A stretch of DNA of 64,000 nucleotides from Cohnella thailandensis (GCF_014212135.1 NZ_JACJVQ010000032.1:1-64000); one strand, 5' to 3'; positions 41,287-51,091 are shown, counted from the stretch's first letter. Program-made: numbers and translations. Notes: generated by a model not told the origin, from the letters alone.

Positions 41287-41706
41287 ATGGCTGGCGATGA
41301 GATAAGAAGGAATATGGCGTTATTCCCAATTGGAATCGTCATGAAGCTGACGGACCTGACAGCGCGGCAAATTCGTTACTATGAGCAGCATGAGCTTATC
41401 CAACCGGCCCGGACGGCGGGGAACCAACGTATGTTCTCATTCAACGATGTAGAGCGGCTGTTGGAGATCAAAGCTTTAATCGAGAAGGGCGTTAATATCG
41501 CAGGCATCAAGCAGGTGATGAATCCGGTCGGCGAAGGCGAAGAGAATGGGACGATCATCAGCGAGCAGTCCGAGGTCAAGCGCCGCGAGATGACGGATTC
41601 GCAGCTCCATCGACTGCTGAAGCAGCAGCTGATGGCTGGCAACAAGCGACCGGGACAGGTCTCGCTCATCCAAGGCGAGCTCTCGCGCTTTTTTAAGAAC
41701 AAATAA
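41287..41706 (+). CDS. glnR: Nitrogen regulator GlnR, MerR family
   Basis: 139 residues from the ATG at 41287. The winged helix-turn-helix is MKLTDLTARQIRYYEQHELIQPARTAGNQRMFSFNDVERL, the GlnR/TnrA branch of MerR. The C-terminal helix (SLIQGELSRFFKNK) resembles the glutamine-synthetase-sensing tail that feedback-inhibited GS engages. It represses glnRA under nitrogen excess. Same operon as glnA, 31 bases apart. Confidence 0.95.
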   Translation: MAGDEIRRNMALFPIGIVMKLTDLTARQIRYYEQHELIQPARTAGNQRMFSFNDVERLLEIKALIEKGVNIAGIKQVMNPVGEGEENGTIISEQSEVKRREMTDSQLHRLLKQQLMAGNKRPGQVSLIQGELSRFFKNK

Positions 41707-41737
41707 TCCGGGTTCCGCCTAAACCAAGGAGGATGTC

Positions 41738-43069
41738 ATGAGCAATTACACTCGCGAAGATATTATGAGAATAGCCAAGGAACAGAACGTTCGCTTCGTC
41801 CGTCTTCAGTTCACGGACCTGATGGGCATTATCAAGAACGTGGAGATTCCGGTCAGCCAGCTGCCCAAAGCGCTGGACAACAAGATGATGTTCGACGGCT
41901 CTTCGATCGAAGGGTACGTGCGCATCGAAGAATCCGATATGTACCTGTATCCGGACTTGGACACGTGGGTCGTATTCCCTTGGGTGACCGAGGACCGCGT
42001 CGCCAGATTGATCTGCGATATCTACATGCCGGACGGCACGCCTTTCGCGGGCGACCCGCGCGGCATTCTGAAGCGCGCCCTGCAGGAAGCGGAAGAGATG
42101 GGCTTCAGCACGATGAACGTCGGTCCGGAGCCGGAATTCTTCCTGTTCCAGACGGACGACAAGGGCAATCCGACGATGGAGCTGAACGACCAAGGCGGTT
42201 ATTTCGATCTTGCGCCTACGGACCTCGGCGAGAACTGCCGTCGCGATATCGTTCTGATGCTGGAAGAGATGGGCTTCGAAATCGAAGCTTCCCACCACGA
42301 AGTCGCTCCCGGCCAACACGAGATCGACTTCAAGTACGCGGACGCTATTCGGGCCGCCGACCAGATTCAAACGTTCAAGCTCGTCGTCAAGACGATCGCC
42401 AGGCAGCACGGCCTTCATGCCACCTTCATGCCGAAGCCATTGTTCGGCGTGAACGGCTCCGGCATGCACTGCCACCTGTCGCTGTTCCGCGGCAACGAGA
42501 ACGCGTTCTACGATCAGGCCGATAAACTCGGCCTGAGCCAAGTCGGACGCCAATTCATGGCGGGCATTCTGAAGCATGCGCGCGGCATGGCGGCGATCAC
42601 CAACCCGACGATCAACTCCTACAAGCGTCTCGTTCCCGGCTATGAAGCGCCTGTATACGTTGCTTGGTCCGCAAGCAACCGCAGCCCGATGATCCGCATT
42701 CCGGCTTCCCGCGGGCTCAGCACGCGCGTCGAAGTCCGCAACCCGGACCCCGCCGCGAACCCTTATCTCGCTCTGGCCGTCATGCTGAAAGCCGGCTTGG
42801 ACGGAATCCAGAAGAAGGCTCCGCTGCCGGCTCCGGTCGACCGCAACATCTACGTGATGACGGAAGAGGAGCGCGAAGAGGCGGGCATCCCGAGCCTTCC
42901 GGGCGATCTTCACGAGGCTCTCGGCGACCTGCTCCGCGACGAAGTGGTCTGCGAAGCGCTCGGCGATCATGCGCTTAGCCACTTCTACGAGATGAAGGAG
43001 ATCGAGTGGGACATTTATCGCACCCAGATTCACCAATGGGAACGCGATCAGTACATGACGACTTACTAA
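41738..43069 (+). CDS. glnA: Glutamine synthetase, type I
   Basis: 443 residues, the GSI-alpha length without an adenylylation loop. [66 protein letters not shown], and [23 protein letters not shown] are active-site segments. It makes glutamine from glutamate, ammonia and ATP and, in its inhibited form, controls GlnR. AGGAGG is 7 bases before the ATG. Confidence 0.97.
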   Translation: MSNYTREDIMRIAKEQNVRFVRLQFTDLMGIIKNVEIPVSQLPKALDNKMMFDGSSIEGYVRIEESDMYLYPDLDTWVVFPWVTEDRVARLICDIYMPDGTPFAGDPRGILKRALQEAEEMGFSTMNVGPEPEFFLFQTDDKGNPTMELNDQGGYFDLAPTDLGENCRRDIVLMLEEMGFEIEASHHEVAPGQHEIDFKYADAIRAADQIQTFKLVVKTIARQHGLHATFMPKPLFGVNGSGMHCHLSLFRGNENAFYDQADKLGLSQVGRQFMAGILKHARGMAAITNPTINSYKRLVPGYEAPVYVAWSASNRSPMIRIPASRGLSTRVEVRNPDPAANPYLALAVMLKAGLDGIQKKAPLPAPVDRNIYVMTEEEREEAGIPSLPGDLHEALGDLLRDEVVCEALGDHALSHFYEMKEIEWDIYRTQIHQWERDQYMTTY

Positions 43070-43087
43070 TCGGCATGAATGAAAGAC

Positions 43088-43133
43088 GGCTCCAAGCGGT
43101 CAACGTAACGTTGACTCTTGGGGCTTTTTTTGC
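43088..43133 (+). terminator. Terminator of glnRA
   Basis: GGTCAACGtaaCGTTGACT core extended by CTCCAAG/CTTGGGG, followed by CTTTTTTT. Confidence 0.85.
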
Positions 43134-43221
43134 AAAGCGGACTCAATAGTCGAGGAACGCTCGGACTAGTGGGGGATAGAGGAACCATACTTAAACTGAC
43201 GAAACAAACGGCGTCGAATAA

Positions 43222-43262
43222 AAACGGGACGTTGGCAGAAGATATCTGCCAACGTCCCGTTC
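43222..43262 (-). terminator. Terminator of lexA
   Basis: ACGGGACGTTGGCAGA pairs perfectly with TCTGCCAACGTCCCGT; on the minus strand it is followed by TTTTATT. Confidence 0.85.
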
Positions 43263-43268
43263 TTGTTG

Positions 43269-43892
43269 TTACCGGATGCTGCGGATGAGGCCGATGACCT
43301 TGCCCAGGATGCTCACCTTGGTGAGACGGAGGGGCTCCATGCTGCTGTTCTCCGGTTGGAGACGAATATGGTCGCGTTCCTTGTAGAAGGTCTTGACGGT
43401 CGCTTCGTCGTCTTCCGTCATCGCGACGACGATGTCGCCGTTGTTGGCGGCTTGCTGCTGCCGGACGATCACGAAGTCGCCGTTGTGGATGCCTGCTTCG
43501 ATCATGCTGTCCCCCTGAACGGAGAGCATGAACACGTTCTGGTCGCCGACCATGCTGGCCGGAAGCGGGTAGTACTCCTCGATGTTCTCCGTGGCCGTGA
43601 TCGGAACCCCGGCCGTTACCTTGCCGACGAGAGGCACTCGGCGTACGGAGTAGTTGATCTGGACGATGTTCTCGTCCTCTTCGTCGAGAATCTCGATCGC
43701 GCGAGGCTTCGTCGGGTCTCGGCGAATGAGTCCTTTCTTCTCCAAGCGGTCCAGATGACCGTGTACGGTCGAGCTGGAGGCTAGTCCAACGGCTTCGCCG
43801 ATCTCGCGCACGGAAGGGGGATATCCCTTCTCGCGAACCTCGCTCTTAATGAATTCCAGTATCGCAGTCTGGCGATTGGACATCTTCGACAC
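43269..43892 (-). CDS. lexA: SOS repressor LexA
   Basis: 207 residues. The winged-helix DNA-binding domain is [41 protein letters not shown]. The self-cleavage site Ala-Gly is in VTAGVPI, catalytic Ser in [10 protein letters not shown] and Lys in DEATVKTFY. It represses SOS genes until RecA filaments trigger cleavage. It is divergent from yneA across a region with four candidate operators, one in its own promoter, as expected for autoregulation. Confidence 0.97.
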   Translation of the reverse strand: MSKMSNRQTAILEFIKSEVREKGYPPSVREIGEAVGLASSSTVHGHLDRLEKKGLIRRDPTKPRAIEILDEEDENIVQINYSVRRVPLVGKVTAGVPITATENIEEYYPLPASMVGDQNVFMLSVQGDSMIEAGIHNGDFVIVRQQQAANNGDIVVAMTEDDEATVKTFYKERDHIRLQPENSSMEPLRLTKVSILGKVIGLIRSIR

Positions 43893-43930
43893 GCCGCCGA
43901 CCTCCTATAGGATAAGTACATGATGACAAA

Positions 43931-44045
43931 TTATAACACAGAACCGGAGTTCGCACAAACACTCGTTCTCGGGGAACAAATGTTCTAAATTATGGTTGAT
44001 TCAAACGTATGTTCGTGTTATGATCATACCAGAACAAATGTTTGG
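43931..44045. promoter_or_regulatory. lexA/yneA divergent promoters with four LexA boxes
   Basis: Candidate boxes related to CGAACN4GTTCG: AGAACCGGAGTTCG (43940-43953), GAACAAATGTTC (43974-43985), CAAACGTATGTTCG (44002-44015) and GAACAAATGTTTG (44032-44044). The lexA promoter (minus) has TATAAT with a 17-base spacer to TTGTGC, and the first box lies in that spacer. The yneA promoter (plus) is TTGATT (43996-44001)/TATGAT (44019-44024), also 17 apart, with the third box in its spacer. This gives tight dual repression. Confidence 0.8.
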
Positions 44046-44057
44046 AGCGTGAAGAAC

Positions 44058-44495
44058 ATGGTACATGTGTGGGAATTGGGTTCAGGCACTCAAACGCAAG
44101 CGAATCGGAGGGCGAACGCCGCGAAGGCGCCTTCGTCCGATCGGCATTACATAAGAAGTACGAACATCTCCAGCACTTCTTTCTTTACCGGCTGGAAGAT
44201 GGCGAGATCGTTATTTGTCGTCGCCGCATTCCTCCTATTATTCGTTGGGTTCTCGTTTATGAGATCTTTCGCGGATGAGCCGGTATCGACGGTTCCGGCT
44301 GCCAACGAGACGATCGTGATTGCGGATGCCGGAGATACGCTTTGGAGTATTGCTTCGGACGTCAAGCGAGACGGGATGGACACGAGACAAGCCGTTCATC
44401 GTATTATGGAACGCAACGGTCTGTCCGAATCGCAGATCGATATCGGAGCGCGTCTCATCATACCCGCTGGGGTGGGAGCGGACGAGGGATCTTGA
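44058..44495 (+). CDS. yneA: SOS cell-division suppressor YneA, LysM domain
   Basis: 145 residues from ATG 44058 (GGAG 10 bases upstream). One membrane helix (SLFVVAAFLLLFVGFSFM, about 51-68) is followed by a LysM domain (IVIADAGDTLWSIASDVK, RLIIPAG). YneA delays septation during SOS in Bacillus and is cleaved off by proteases. The cytoplasmic part of about 48 residues before the helix is longer than in B. subtilis YneA; an internal ATG at 44199 (MARSLF) would give the short form but lacks a good ribosome site. LexA-controlled. Confidence 0.88.
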   Translation: MVHVWELGSGTQTQANRRANAAKAPSSDRHYIRSTNISSTSFFTGWKMARSLFVVAAFLLLFVGFSFMRSFADEPVSTVPAANETIVIADAGDTLWSIASDVKRDGMDTRQAVHRIMERNGLSESQIDIGARLIIPAGVGADEGS

Positions 44496-44535
44496 GGTTG
44501 TGTTCATTGCGGCAGCACCTAGCTATATATCTTGC

Positions 44536-44586
44536 GACAGTGGACTTCCTTCTTTTATATAGAAGGGAGTCTGTTCTATTTTTTTT
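44536..44586 (+). terminator. Terminator of yneA
   Basis: Long imperfect stem around CCTTCTtttatatAGAAGG, extended by GGACT/AGTC and GACAG/CTGTTC, then TATTTTTTTT. Confidence 0.8.
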
Positions 44587-44726
44587 GAATCATTTACGGC
44601 GCCCGGACGTATTAAGGCAAGGAGACCGAAGCGGTTGTTCGCGGATGGAAGGCTTCTTGACAACGCCCAGAGGTTAATGTCAAAGTAGAAGAGGATTTGT
44701 TCAGGAAGGGGAGTGAATACACAACA

Positions 44727-44918
44727 ATGGATAAACTGATAGAGAGAATCAACGAACTCGCCCATAAACATAAAACCGTAGGGCTCACCGAGGAGGAGCA
44801 GGCGGAACGCGCCAAGCTTCGCCAGCAATACCTCGAACGGTTCCGGCAAGCCTTCCGTCAACAGCTCGATAATATCGAGATCGTCGACGAACCGCCGACT
44901 CCGGGAATCGCTCATTAA
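44727..44918 (+). CDS. ynzC: DUF896 protein YnzC
   Basis: 63 residues from ATG 44727 (GGAAGGGGAG upstream). MDKLIERINELAHKHKTVGLTEEEQAERAKLRQQYLERFR is the DUF896 two-helix domain; the tail ends TPGIAH. In B. subtilis ynzC lies in the yneA-yneB-ynzC SOS operon; here yneB is missing and a terminator separates yneA from ynzC. The exact function is unknown. Confidence 0.9.
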   Translation: MDKLIERINELAHKHKTVGLTEEEQAERAKLRQQYLERFRQAFRQQLDNIEIVDEPPTPGIAH

Positions 44919-44955
44919 CCCGACCAATTGATACGAATTAGAGGAGGCTCCATTC

Positions 44956-45474
44956 ATGTCGCGTTCCTGGGAGCGAATGGTAGAAAAGAATCAGAAACAA
45001 ATCAATGCCAGGCGCAAGAAGGAAGGCAAAGGCCGAATCTCTGCGCCTGCTCAGCAGGTTGACCGATTCAAGGGACGCAGTTATATCGTGCCGATCCTTC
45101 TTATCCTTCTGATGGTGTTCTTCGTAACGGTATCCCAGCCGTGGCAGGAAGACTTCGGCCAGAACCAATCCCTGTTCTGGATTACGGTAGGCTGTTACTT
45201 TCTTCTTGCAATTTTCTACTACCTTCGCCGGCCGTACTTGTCGGTCTCGAAGGATACGCTGGAGACTCGCCGTTTCTCCGGTTACAAGAGATTGAAACCG
45301 GCGGAGATTCGGAAGATCGTCGTTCAGCCCGGCTACGTGACGATCGAGACGGTGAAGGGAACCAACTGGGTGTTCTCTAGGTTCATGAATTTGTATCCGA
45401 TCGAAGCGATGGGCGAGCGCCTTGAAGCGTTCGCGACGGTTAACCACATCGAGTGGGAAAAGAAAAGCAAATAA
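44956..45474 (+). CDS. Membrane protein with two helices and a PH-like tail
   Basis: 172 residues: a basic cytoplasmic N-terminus (1-38), two membrane helices (about YIVPILLILLMVFFVTV and FWITVGCYFLLAIFYYL), then a cytoplasmic beta-rich region (LSVSKDTLETRRFSGYKRLKPAEIRKIVVQPGYVTIETVK) resembling bacterial PH (YdbT-type) domains. Function unknown. AGGAGG precedes the ATG by about 7 bases; it probably forms a unit with ynzC. Confidence 0.65.
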   Translation: MSRSWERMVEKNQKQINARRKKEGKGRISAPAQQVDRFKGRSYIVPILLILLMVFFVTVSQPWQEDFGQNQSLFWITVGCYFLLAIFYYLRRPYLSVSKDTLETRRFSGYKRLKPAEIRKIVVQPGYVTIETVKGTNWVFSRFMNLYPIEAMGERLEAFATVNHIEWEKKSK

Positions 45475-45507
45475 ACGAAACGCGACAGAAGCGAAGAGGA
45501 GTACGGG

Positions 45508-46305
45508 ATGACGATCAAGGCGGTATTATTTGACTTGGACGATACTCTGCTGTGGGACGACCGCAGCATCAAGGAAGCCTTCCGCGACACGTGCAAAGTC
45601 GCTGCCGAAGCGACGGGCTTGAACGAAGAGGCGCTCGAAGAAGCCGTTCGCCGGGAAGCGAGGGCGCTCTACGAGAGCTATGAGACGTATACCTTCACCC
45701 AGATGATCGGAATCAATCCGTTCGAAGGACTTTGGGGCAACTTCACGAAGGGCGAGCATCCGATGTTCCGCAAGATGGAAGCCATCGTGCCGGAATACAG
45801 GCGCAATGCTTGGACGAACGGCCTGGCGGCGCTCGGAGTGGACGATCCGGAGCTGGGCCGGAAGCTTGCCCAGTGGTTTCCCGCTCAGCGAAGAAAGCTG
45901 CCTTACGTGTACGACGAGACTTTCGCCGTGTTGGACGAGCTGAGCGGCTCGTACCGCCTGCTGCTGTTGACGAACGGTTCACCCGACCTTCAGCAAGAGA
46001 AGCTGGACGGGGTTCCGACGCTCATTCCGTACTTCGACGAGATCGTCATCTCCGGCGATTTCGGCGAGGGCAAGCCTTCCCCGCGCCTGTTCGCTCATGC
46101 GCTGGAACGCCTGGGCGTCTCGGCCGATGAAGCCGTCATGGTCGGGGACAAGCTCACGACCGACATCCTGGGGGCGAACGGGGCCGGTATCGTGTCGGTA
46201 TGGGTGAATCGCCACGGAGCGGTCCGCAACGACGAGATCGTGCCAAAGCATGAGATCTCCGATCTGCGGGAGCTTATTCCCCTCTTAAATAAACTCAATG
46301 GGTAA
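45508..46305 (+). CDS. HAD-superfamily hydrolase
   Basis: 265 residues. Motif I FDLDDTLLWDD, motif II LLLLTNGSPD, Lys motif GEGKPSPRLF and motif IV VMVGDKLTTDILGANGAG. A C1 cap of helices (residues 20-120) suggests a small phosphorylated substrate. GAGGAG precedes the ATG. It ends at the bidirectional terminator shared with mtnD. Specific substrate unknown. Confidence 0.9.
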   Translation: MTIKAVLFDLDDTLLWDDRSIKEAFRDTCKVAAEATGLNEEALEEAVRREARALYESYETYTFTQMIGINPFEGLWGNFTKGEHPMFRKMEAIVPEYRRNAWTNGLAALGVDDPELGRKLAQWFPAQRRKLPYVYDETFAVLDELSGSYRLLLLTNGSPDLQQEKLDGVPTLIPYFDEIVISGDFGEGKPSPRLFAHALERLGVSADEAVMVGDKLTTDILGANGAGIVSVWVNRHGAVRNDEIVPKHEISDLRELIPLLNKLNG

Positions 46306-46353
46306 AAAAATCCCCGGTTCAAGAACGTCGATGCGCTCTTGAACCGGGGATTT
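46306..46353. terminator. Bidirectional terminator
   Basis: AAATCCCCGGTTCAAGA pairs perfectly with TCTTGAACCGGGGATTT; A-rich on the left and T-rich on the right, serving the HAD gene and mtnD. Confidence 0.85.
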
Positions 46354-46365
46354 CGCTATTGGCGC

Positions 46366-46905
46366 TTATTTCGAGAATGCAGGATCCGCGAACGGATGAG
46401 CGACCCAGCCTTCGGTCTCGATGAACAGACGAACCGCTACGACCTTGCGAACGTCCGTCAGCGTAAAGAAGTGAGGGTTGCCTTCCGGAACCGAGATCAC
46501 GTCGCCGGGGGAGAGGATAACGTCGAAGTAGCCGACTTCGTCGTTGCCCTTGATGACGAAGATGCCTTCGCCCGCAGTGATCGCGCGAACTTCGTCTTCC
46601 GTATGCGTATGAACGTTCTCGAACTTCTTCAGCAGTTCTTCGATGTTCGGAGTAGCGTCGGACAGAACGACGATGTCCCACGTCCGGTAGCCGCGGCGAG
46701 CGGCAAGATCCTTAATCTCGGCCTCGTAGGCGTCGAGAATTTCTTGCTTGTTCTCGTCGCTCAAGCTGAAGTTCTCCACCAGGTGAGCGGGGAGCTTGCT
46801 CGTATCCCAGTGTTCGTAGAGAACTTCGAACGAATTCAGGAACGACCGGACGTTCTCTTCGCCGGTGATCAATTCGCCGGTATTGCGAACTCGAATTTGA
46901 GCCAT
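46366..46905 (-). CDS. mtnD: Acireductone dioxygenase MtnD
   Basis: 179 residues from ATG 46905; a longer frame upstream crosses the promoter. The metal site is NVHTHTEDEVRAI (HxHx4E) with the later His in NPHFFTL. It oxidises acireductone in the methionine salvage pathway; Fe gives the keto-acid precursor of methionine, Ni the off-pathway products. It is divergent from metH, so both genes in this region concern methionine. Confidence 0.93.
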   Translation of the reverse strand: MAQIRVRNTGELITGEENVRSFLNSFEVLYEHWDTSKLPAHLVENFSLSDENKQEILDAYEAEIKDLAARRGYRTWDIVVLSDATPNIEELLKKFENVHTHTEDEVRAITAGEGIFVIKGNDEVGYFDVILSPGDVISVPEGNPHFFTLTDVRKVVAVRLFIETEGWVAHPFADPAFSK

Positions 46906-46944
46906 GATATTATTCCTTCTTTCCCAATATGGATTAGTGACTTT

Positions 46945-46973
46945 ATTATAGACCACTTTTCGCCAGATGTCGA
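46945..46973 (-). promoter_or_regulatory. mtnD promoter
   Basis: On the minus strand TCGACA, a 17-base spacer and a perfect TATAAT, 40 bases before the mtnD start. I see no SAM riboswitch or other long leader in this 157-base gap. Confidence 0.7.
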
Positions 46974-47062
46974 CCGTTCCCCTTGTGACACCTTTTCGTA
47001 AATACTTGATTCTGGTAGTATAGAGGTTAACGATTTTGCAGACGAAAGATGAGGCCTCTAAA

Positions 47063-50000
47063 ATGACTTTAACGTATACGAAACCGTCTTTGCAAGGGGA
47101 GCTTAAGAAGCGCATTCTGTTCCTGGACGGCGCGATGGGCACCATGATCCAGCAAGCCAACCTGACGGCCGAGGACTTCGGCGGGGAGGAGCTGGAGGGC
47201 TGCAACGAAATGCTGGTCCTGACCCGTCCGGACGTGATCTCGGGCATTCATTCCGCTTATTTGGAAGCGGGATCCGATATTATAGAGACGAATACTTTCG
47301 GCGCGACGGCGGTCGTTCTGGCGGAATACGACATTCCGGAGAAGGCTCGCGAGATCAACCTGGCGGCCGCGAAGCTGGCTAGGGAAGCCTGCGACAAGTA
47401 TTCGACGCCGGAGAAGCCGCGATACGTTGCCGGCGCTCTGGGACCGACGACGAAGACGCTATCCGTTACGGGCGGAGTGACGTTCGAGCAGCTCATCCGC
47501 GATTATTACGAACAGACGGTCGCTCTTATCGAGGGAGGCGTGGATGCGATTCTGATCGAGACGTGCCAGGACACGCTTAACGTGAAGGCGGCCGGCATCG
47601 GCGTCAGACAAGCTTTCGAGAGCACGGGCGTCGAGCTGCCCGTCATGATCAGCGGAACGATCGAGCCGATGGGAACGACGCTTGCCGGCCAGAACATCGA
47701 ATCGTTCTATGTCTCGCTTGAGCACCTTAAGCCGATCTCCGTGGGTCTAAATTGCGCGACGGGGCCGGAATTTATGCGGGATCATATCCGCACCTTGTCC
47801 GGCATAGCGGACGTGGCGGTAAGCTGTTATCCGAATGCGGGGCTGCCGGACGAGAACGGTCATTACCACGAATCGCCGGATTCGCTGGCGAAGAAGCTGA
47901 AAGCGTTCGCCGATCAGGGCTGGCTCAATATAGCAGGCGGCTGCTGCGGAACGACGCCTGCCCATATCAAAGCGATGGCGGAGGCGATGAAGGACGTCGC
48001 CCCGCGCAAGCCGGAAGGCACGCATCCTCCAGCCGTATCCGGAATCGACACGGTTTACATCGAGAACGATGGCCGCCCTTACATGGTAGGCGAGAGAACG
48101 AACGTTCTCGGTTCGCGCAAGTTCAAGAGATTGATCGCCGAAGGCAAGTACGAAGAAGCTTCGGAGATCGCCCGCGCTCAAGTGAAGACGGGCGCTCACG
48201 TCATCGACGTCTGCGTGCAGGACCCGGACCGGGACGAGGCGGAGGACATGAAGCAATTCCTCGAATTCGTTACCAAGAAGGTCAAAGCGCCGCTCATGAT
48301 CGACACGACGGACCCGTCCGTCATCGAATTGGCGCTCAAATATATTCAAGGCAAGTCGATTATTAACTCCATTAACCTTGAGGATGGAGAAGAGAAGTTC
48401 GAGAGAGTCGTTCCGATCATTCATCGCTACGGAGCGGCCGTCGTCGTCGGAACGATCGACGAGCGCGGCCAAGCGATCTCCAGAGAAGACAAGCTGGAGG
48501 TGGCGCTTCGTTCTCACGATTTGCTGGTAAACAAATACGGTTTGAAGTCGGAGGACATCATTTTCGACGCGCTCGTGTTCCCGGTCGGCACGGGGGACGA
48601 GCAGTACATCGGTTCCGCCAAGGAGACGATCGAAGGCATCCGCTTGATCAAGCAGGCGCTGCCGAAGTGCCAGCAGATTCTCGGCGTCTCCAACATTTCC
48701 TTCGGTCTGCCTCCGGCGGGCCGCGAGGTGCTGAACTCCGTCTTCCTGTACGAGTGCACGAAGGCGGGTTTGGACTACGCCATCGTCAACACGGAGAAGC
48801 TGGAACGCTACGCTTCCATACCGGAGCATGAGCGCAAGCTGGCGGAAGACCTGCTGTACGAGACGAACGACGCGACTCTCGCGGCTTTCGTGGCCGCTTT
48901 CCGCGACAAGAAGGTCGAGAAGAAGGTCAAGGCCGACAACCTGACCCTGGAGCAGCGCCTGGCCAACTACGTGGTCGAAGGAAGCAAGGACGGCTTGCTT
49001 CCGGATCTGGACGAAGCGCTGACCAAGTACGCTCCGCTCGACATTATCAACGGTCCCCTCATGGAAGGGATGAGCGAAGTCGGCCGCTTGTTCAACAACA
49101 ACGAGCTTATCGTCGCCGAAGTGCTGCAGAGCGCGGAGGTCATGAAGGCGTCCGTAGCCCATCTCGAGCCGCACATGGAGAAGGCGGATTCCGCGGTGAA
49201 GGGCAAGATCATGCTGGCTACCGTTAAGGGCGACGTTCACGACATCGGCAAGAACCTGGTCGAGATCATTCTCTCGAACAACGGATACAAGATCGTGAAC
49301 CTCGGCATCAAGGTTCCGCCGGATCAGCTGATCGAGGCGTATCGTGCGGAGAAGCCGGACGCGATCGGCCTCTCGGGCTTGCTCGTGAAGTCCGCCCAGC
49401 AGATGGTGCTGACCGCCCAGGACTTGCGCAGCGCGGGCATCGACGCGCCGATTCTCGTCGGCGGAGCCGCCCTGACGCGCAAATTCACGAAGACGCGGAT
49501 CGCGCCGGAATACGACGGCGTCGTCCTCTACGCGAAGGATGCGATGGACGGCCTAGATATCGCGAACAGGCTGAGCGATCCCGTTCAGCGCGAGGCCATC
49601 GAACAGGAGCATCGAGCCGCGCTTGCGACGCTAGTGGCCGAAGGCGAGCAGAAGAAGGAGCTCCCGGAGCTGACCAGGGCAAGGCGTTCCAACATTTCCC
49701 AGGACGCGCCGGTATTTACGCCGCCGGATTACGAACGTCACGTGCTGAGGGATTATCCTCTCGCTCATGTCATGCCGTACGTGAACATGCAGATGCTGCT
49801 CGGTCATCACCTAGGCGTCAAGGGCAAGGTGGAAGAGCTGATCGCCGCGGGCGACGAGAAGACCGTTCATCTGAAGGAGACGGTCGAGGGCATCATGCGG
49901 GAGGCGCAGCAGACCGGGTGGCTGAAGCCGCAAGCGATGTACCGGTTCTTCCCGGCGCAATCGGAAGGCAACGATATTCTCGTTTACGATCCGCAGGACA

Positions 50001-50515
50001 CGTCCAAGGTGCTGAAGCGGTTCTCGTTCCCGCGCCAGCAGGTCGAGCCGTTCCTGTGCCTCGCGGACTTCCTGAAATCCGTGGACAGCGGAATCATGGA
50101 TACGGTCGGCTTCCTGGTGGTAACGGCGGGTCAAGGCGCCCGCGAGCAGGCGGACAAGTGGAAGGAGAGCGGAGATTACCTGCGCTCCCATGCGCTCTTG
50201 TCGACCGCCCTGGAAGTGGCGGAAGGGATGGCGGAGCGGGTTCACCAGATCATGCGCGACAACTGGGGCTTCCCGGATCCCGCGGAGATGACGATGAAGC
50301 AGCGGTTCGGAGCCCGTTATCAAGGCATCCGCGTGTCGTTCGGCTATCCGGCGTGTCCGGATCTCGAGGACCAAGGGCCGCTGTTCGATCTGATGAAGCC
50401 CGAAGACATCGGAGTCACGCTCACCGAAGGCTTCATGATGGAGCCGGAGGCTTCGGTGTCGGCGATGGTGTTCGCCCATCCGGAAGCCCAGTACTTTAAC
50501 GTCGATAAGAGTTAA
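47063..50515 (+). CDS. metH: Cobalamin-dependent methionine synthase
   Basis: 1150 residues from ATG 47063 (GAGG upstream). All four modules are present: the homocysteine/zinc domain (FLDGAMGTM to GGCCGTTPAHI, zinc Cys), the pterin-binding domain (VGERTNVLGSRKF to FGLPPAG), the B12 domain with KGDVHDIGKN and the SGLLVKS/GGAALT loops, and the C-terminal reactivation domain (RFGARYQGIRVSFGYPACPD). It makes methionine from homocysteine and methyl-tetrahydrofolate. Because the reactivation domain is present, it should need a flavodoxin-type reductant. Confidence 0.97.
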   Translation: MTLTYTKPSLQGELKKRILFLDGAMGTMIQQANLTAEDFGGEELEGCNEMLVLTRPDVISGIHSAYLEAGSDIIETNTFGATAVVLAEYDIPEKAREINLAAAKLAREACDKYSTPEKPRYVAGALGPTTKTLSVTGGVTFEQLIRDYYEQTVALIEGGVDAILIETCQDTLNVKAAGIGVRQAFESTGVELPVMISGTIEPMGTTLAGQNIESFYVSLEHLKPISVGLNCATGPEFMRDHIRTLSGIADVAVSCYPNAGLPDENGHYHESPDSLAKKLKAFADQGWLNIAGGCCGTTPAHIKAMAEAMKDVAPRKPEGTHPPAVSGIDTVYIENDGRPYMVGERTNVLGSRKFKRLIAEGKYEEASEIARAQVKTGAHVIDVCVQDPDRDEAEDMKQFLEFVTKKVKAPLMIDTTDPSVIELALKYIQGKSIINSINLEDGEEKFERVVPIIHRYGAAVVVGTIDERGQAISREDKLEVALRSHDLLVNKYGLKSEDIIFDALVFPVGTGDEQYIGSAKETIEGIRLIKQALPKCQQILGVSNISFGLPPAGREVLNSVFLYECTKAGLDYAIVNTEKLERYASIPEHERKLAEDLLYETNDATLAAFVAAFRDKKVEKKVKADNLTLEQRLANYVVEGSKDGLLPDLDEALTKYAPLDIINGPLMEGMSEVGRLFNNNELIVAEVLQSAEVMKASVAHLEPHMEKADSAVKGKIMLATVKGDVHDIGKNLVEIILSNNGYKIVNLGIKVPPDQLIEAYRAEKPDAIGLSGLLVKSAQQMVLTAQDLRSAGIDAPILVGGAALTRKFTKTRIAPEYDGVVLYAKDAMDGLDIANRLSDPVQREAIEQEHRAALATLVAEGEQKKELPELTRARRSNISQDAPVFTPPDYERHVLRDYPLAHVMPYVNMQMLLGHHLGVKGKVEELIAAGDEKTVHLKETVEGIMREAQQTGWLKPQAMYRFFPAQSEGNDILVYDPQDTSKVLKRFSFPRQQVEPFLCLADFLKSVDSGIMDTVGFLVVTAGQGAREQADKWKESGDYLRSHALLSTALEVAEGMAERVHQIMRDNWGFPDPAEMTMKQRFGARYQGIRVSFGYPACPDLEDQGPLFDLMKPEDIGVTLTEGFMMEPEASVSAMVFAHPEAQYFNVDKS

Positions 50516-50643
50516 ACTTATACAAGCCCTGGAAATCGCAGGATTGGGCGGGAGAATTCGAGCATAGAAGTAAGTGGTGCCGATTCCCGTTGCAACCCGA
50601 GATTTCCGGAGCCCCTTCCGGCGCATAAGGCCGGTAACGGAGA

Positions 50644-50670
50644 AAGCGGGCCGAGACGGCCCGCTTTTTT
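50644..50670 (+). terminator. Terminator of metH
   Basis: AAGCGGGCC/GGCCCGCTT stem with a 5-base loop and TTTT. Confidence 0.85.
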
Positions 50671-50707
50671 CGCGCGTGTTGACCCGAACGGATTCCGGTC
50701 GGCAAGC

Positions 50708-50935
50708 TTATTCTTCTTCGGCGAACTCGGTCTCGTCGGCTATTTCTTCCTCGAACCCTTCAACGGCCTGGCGACGGCGAGCGTTCTTTCTCTTAAGCTG
50801 CGAGGTTTCCGTCGCGGAGATCTCGTCGGCATGCTCGTCCAAGTAGTCATTGGTTTCGTTGAGGTTGTCCAGCGTATTCGATTTGGCTTCTTGAAGCTTG
50901 CGCGCGTTATCGGAACGATCGTCTGGCTTGCTCAT
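50708..50935 (-). CDS. tlp: Small acid-soluble spore protein Tlp
   Basis: 75 residues. PDDRSDNARKLQEAKSNTLDNLNETNDYLDEH and LKRKNARRRQAVEGFEEEIADE match the Tlp family of minor SASPs. It is very charged, low in aromatic residues, and expected to be made in the forespore. AGGAGG lies 6 bases before the ATG. Converges with metH. Confidence 0.88.
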   Translation of the reverse strand: MSKPDDRSDNARKLQEAKSNTLDNLNETNDYLDEHADEISATETSQLKRKNARRRQAVEGFEEEIADETEFAEEE

Positions 50936-51091
50936 TATTCATCCTCCTGATCATTGTAAGATCTTATCCGAAAAGGAACGCCGGATTCCTTTCCGTCCTC
51001 TAGGTTGGCGGAAAATCCGGATTCTATCCCTCCGGGCGGCTTCGACGATTTATTCGTGCGTTTATCCGATGCTAACAGAAAGGGGTGCAGC

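Noticed and set aside
46905-47062. SAM or B12 riboswitch before metH
   Set aside because: The gap is short and holds the divergent mtnD promoter; I could not find the conserved riboswitch cores.
47747-49240. 497-codon antisense frame in metH
   Set aside because: Shadow of a conserved gene in a GC-rich region; no motif.
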